6,226 nt of DNA. It comes from Actinomycetota bacterium (GTDB taxonomy: Bacteria; Actinomycetota; Thermoleophilia; Gaiellales; Gaiellaceae). The DNA lies in contig JACCRW010000256.1 in NCBI GenBank assembly GCA_013813345.1, positions 1-6,226 on the forward strand, read 5' to 3'. This document shows, piece by piece, positions 4,942 through 6,226 of the stretch. Position 1 is the first letter of the stretch. Each line of letters starts with the position of its first letter. Below the pieces are notes generated by a model. That model was not told the origin of the DNA. It ran no database searches and worked only from the letters and a program-made list of their open reading frames with translations. The translations under genes and the position numbers were made by a program.

Positions 4942-6087
4942 CTAGACGCGCTCGATCACCGCAGCGATCGCCTGGCCGAAGCCGATGCACATACAGGCGA
5001 TCCCGTAGCGGGCCTCGCGGCGCTCGAGCTCGTTCAGCAGCGTCGCGGTGACGCGCGCGCCGGTGGCGCCGAGCGGATGCCCGAGCGAGATCCCGCCGCC
5101 GTTCGGGTTGATGTCCGCGAAGCGATCCTCGAGACCCGCATCCTTCGCAAACTGAAGGACGACGCAGGCGAAGGCCTCGTTGACCTCGATCACCGCGATG
5201 TCGTCCCAGGTCAGCCCCGCCCGCTCGAGCGCCTTGCGGCAGGCCTCGGGGTTCCCATGCAACATCCGGTACGGATCGACGCCCGAAAGGCCGAACGAGA
5301 CGAAGCGCGCGCGCGGCTCGAGTCCGAGGCGCGACGCTGCGGCTTCGCTCGTCACGAGCACGGCCGCGGCGCCGTCGACGATCTGGCTCGAGTTCCCGGC
5401 AGTGACGACGCCGTCCGGGATGAATGCGGGCGCGAGCGCGGCAAGCTTCTCTGCGGAGGTGTCCGTGCGCGGCGCCTCGTCGACGCCGAAGAGGACGGCC
5501 GCGCCGGCAGCGCCGATCTCCACGGGAACGATCTCGTTCTCGAAGTTCCCGGCCTCGATCGCGGCGAGCGCGCGGCGGTGCGACTCGAGCGAGAGCGCGT
5601 CGAGTGCCTCGCGGGAGATCTCCCACTCGGCGGCGATCGCCTCGGCCGAGATCCCCTGAGGAACGATCTGCCAGCGCTCGGTCACCTGCTCGGAGATGTC
5701 GCCGCCGTTCGAGCCCATCGGCACGCGCGACATCGACTCTGCACCGGCGGAGATGACCACGTCGAGTTGCCCGGCCCAGACCGCCGCAGCCGCATTGAAG
5801 TTCGTCTGCATCGAGGAGCCGCACTGCCGGTCGACGGTCGTCCCGCAAACGGTCTCGGGCCAGCCGGCGACCATCGGCGCCATCCGGCCGATGTTCCAGC
5901 CCTGCTCGCCGATCTGCGTCACGCAGCCCATCTGCACGTCCTCGACCTCGGCCGGATCGAGGTCGTGCCGGGCGACGAGGCCGTTCAGCACCTGCGCAGC
6001 GAGATCGTCGCCACGCGTCCCGGAGAGCGAGCCGTTCCGCTTCCCGATCGGGCTGCGGACGGCGTCGACGATCAGGGCGTCTGGCAT
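4942..6087 (-). CDS. Thiolase (acetyl-CoA C-acyltransferase)
   Basis: This 381-residue cytoplasmic enzyme cleaves 3-ketoacyl-CoA with CoA to give acetyl-CoA (or propionyl-CoA) and a shortened acyl-CoA, the last step of beta-oxidation. It begins ALIVDAVRSPIGKRNGSLSG. The nucleophile is Cys89 in TTVDRQCGSSMQ (83-94). NEAF (303-306), His337 in GGGISLGHPLGATGAR (330-345) and Cys367 in CMCIGFGQAIA (365-375) complete the active site. The last glycine of the usual C-x-G-x-G-x-G loop is Ala373, and the residue before Gly371 is Phe. The length is typical of the degradative family. The ATG (complement of 6085-6087) starts four bases after the P450 stop. GGGAGG lies 15 bases upstream, rather far for a Shine-Dalgarno, so coupling is likely. 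The P450 linkage fits breakdown of steroid, terpenoid or alkyl side chains, but the substrate is not visible. Confidence 0.95.
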   Translation of the reverse strand: MPDALIVDAVRSPIGKRNGSLSGTRGDDLAAQVLNGLVARHDLDPAEVEDVQMGCVTQIGEQGWNIGRMAPMVAGWPETVCGTTVDRQCGSSMQTNFNAAAAVWAGQLDVVISAGAESMSRVPMGSNGGDISEQVTERWQIVPQGISAEAIAAEWEISREALDALSLESHRRALAAIEAGNFENEIVPVEIGAAGAAVLFGVDEAPRTDTSAEKLAALAPAFIPDGVVTAGNSSQIVDGAAAVLVTSEAAASRLGLEPRARFVSFGLSGVDPYRMLHGNPEACRKALERAGLTWDDIAVIEVNEAFACVVLQFAKDAGLEDRFADINPNGGGISLGHPLGATGARVTATLLNELERREARYGIACMCIGFGQAIAAVIERV

Positions 6088-6091
6088 CTCG

Positions 6092-6226
6092 TCAGCGTGG
6101 CGCCTCCCAGCGCGCCCACAGGGTCGGCGGCTTGCGGAAGACGAGCCCGCGCGGCGCGCTCGGCCTGGCCGGGTCGAGTTGCACTCCTGGCAGGCGGGCG
6201 AGCAGGCGCTCGAGTGCGACCTGCGC
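6092..6226 (-). CDS. Cytochrome P450, C-terminal fragment (5' part outside window)
   Basis: The last 44 residues and TGA stop (complement of 6092-6094) of a gene that enters from the right edge. The sequence starts AQVALERLLARLPGVQLDPA and continues PRGLVFRKPPTLWARWEAPR. This matches the usual end of bacterial P450s: the helix after the heme-binding cysteine loop (A-L-x-x-L-L-x-R-L-P-G), then the beta strands G-L-x-F-R-x-P-x-x-L and a final W. The heme cysteine and oxygen-binding helix would lie outside the window, so neither subfamily nor substrate can be given. It is the upstream neighbour of the thiolase, with a four-base gap, so the two are cotranscribed. Confidence 0.75.
   Translation of the reverse strand, partial: AQVALERLLARLPGVQLDPARPSAPRGLVFRKPPTLWARWEAPR

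Noticed and set aside
4940..5848. Minus-strand frame overlapping the thiolase and continuous with the 87-residue gene
   Set aside because: The part upstream of 4939 is an Arg/Asp-rich shadow of the thiolase. Only the stretch from the ATG at 4939 has normal protein composition, so the gene starts there and is not a fusion.

Overview
The window is GC-rich throughout, with codons ending mostly in G or C and proteins rich in Ala, Arg, Asp and Glu. This suggests a high-GC actinobacterium. The flavour of the small hypothetical proteins resembles what I remember from Thermoleophilia (Solirubrobacterales and relatives), but that assignment is inference and no marker gene is present. No rRNA, tRNA, CRISPR array, insertion sequence or prophage gene was seen. 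The DNA is almost fully coding, and the only non-coding stretches over 50 bases are two divergent promoter regions.

Layout from left to right. (1) A secreted protein of unknown function on the minus strand, cut by the left edge (1-375). (2) An 80-base divergent intergenic region. (3) A CPA1/NhaP2-type cation:proton antiporter with a C-terminal RCK_C (TrkA_C) domain on the plus strand (456-1886). (4) A minus-strand cluster read from right to left: a 38-residue single-span membrane peptide (3041-3157), a small protein resembling the first half of a GNAT domain (2760-3059), and a 3-hydroxyacyl-CoA dehydrogenase (1883-2740). (5) A second divergent region, followed by a LysR-family regulator on the plus strand (3217-4167). 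(6) A tightly packed minus-strand operon read from the right edge: the C-terminus of a cytochrome P450 (6092-6226), a thiolase (4942-6087), an 87-residue helical protein (4676-4939) and a nucleotidyltransferase-fold protein (4164-4688).

The shared theme is acyl-CoA metabolism. The P450 could oxidise a hydrophobic substrate, while the dehydrogenase and thiolase would carry out the last two steps of beta-oxidation. The LysR regulator sits between the two minus-strand clusters and could control the one it diverges from, but its ligand and targets cannot be read from sequence.

The points most worth a second look are the coupled 87-residue/nucleotidyltransferase pair appended to a catabolic operon, the 38-residue membrane peptide, and the fact that both convergent gene pairs end on one shared CTAG, each strand reading it as its own TAG stop. 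I did not find a clearly new defence or mobile system; most of the window looks like ordinary chromosomal metabolism.
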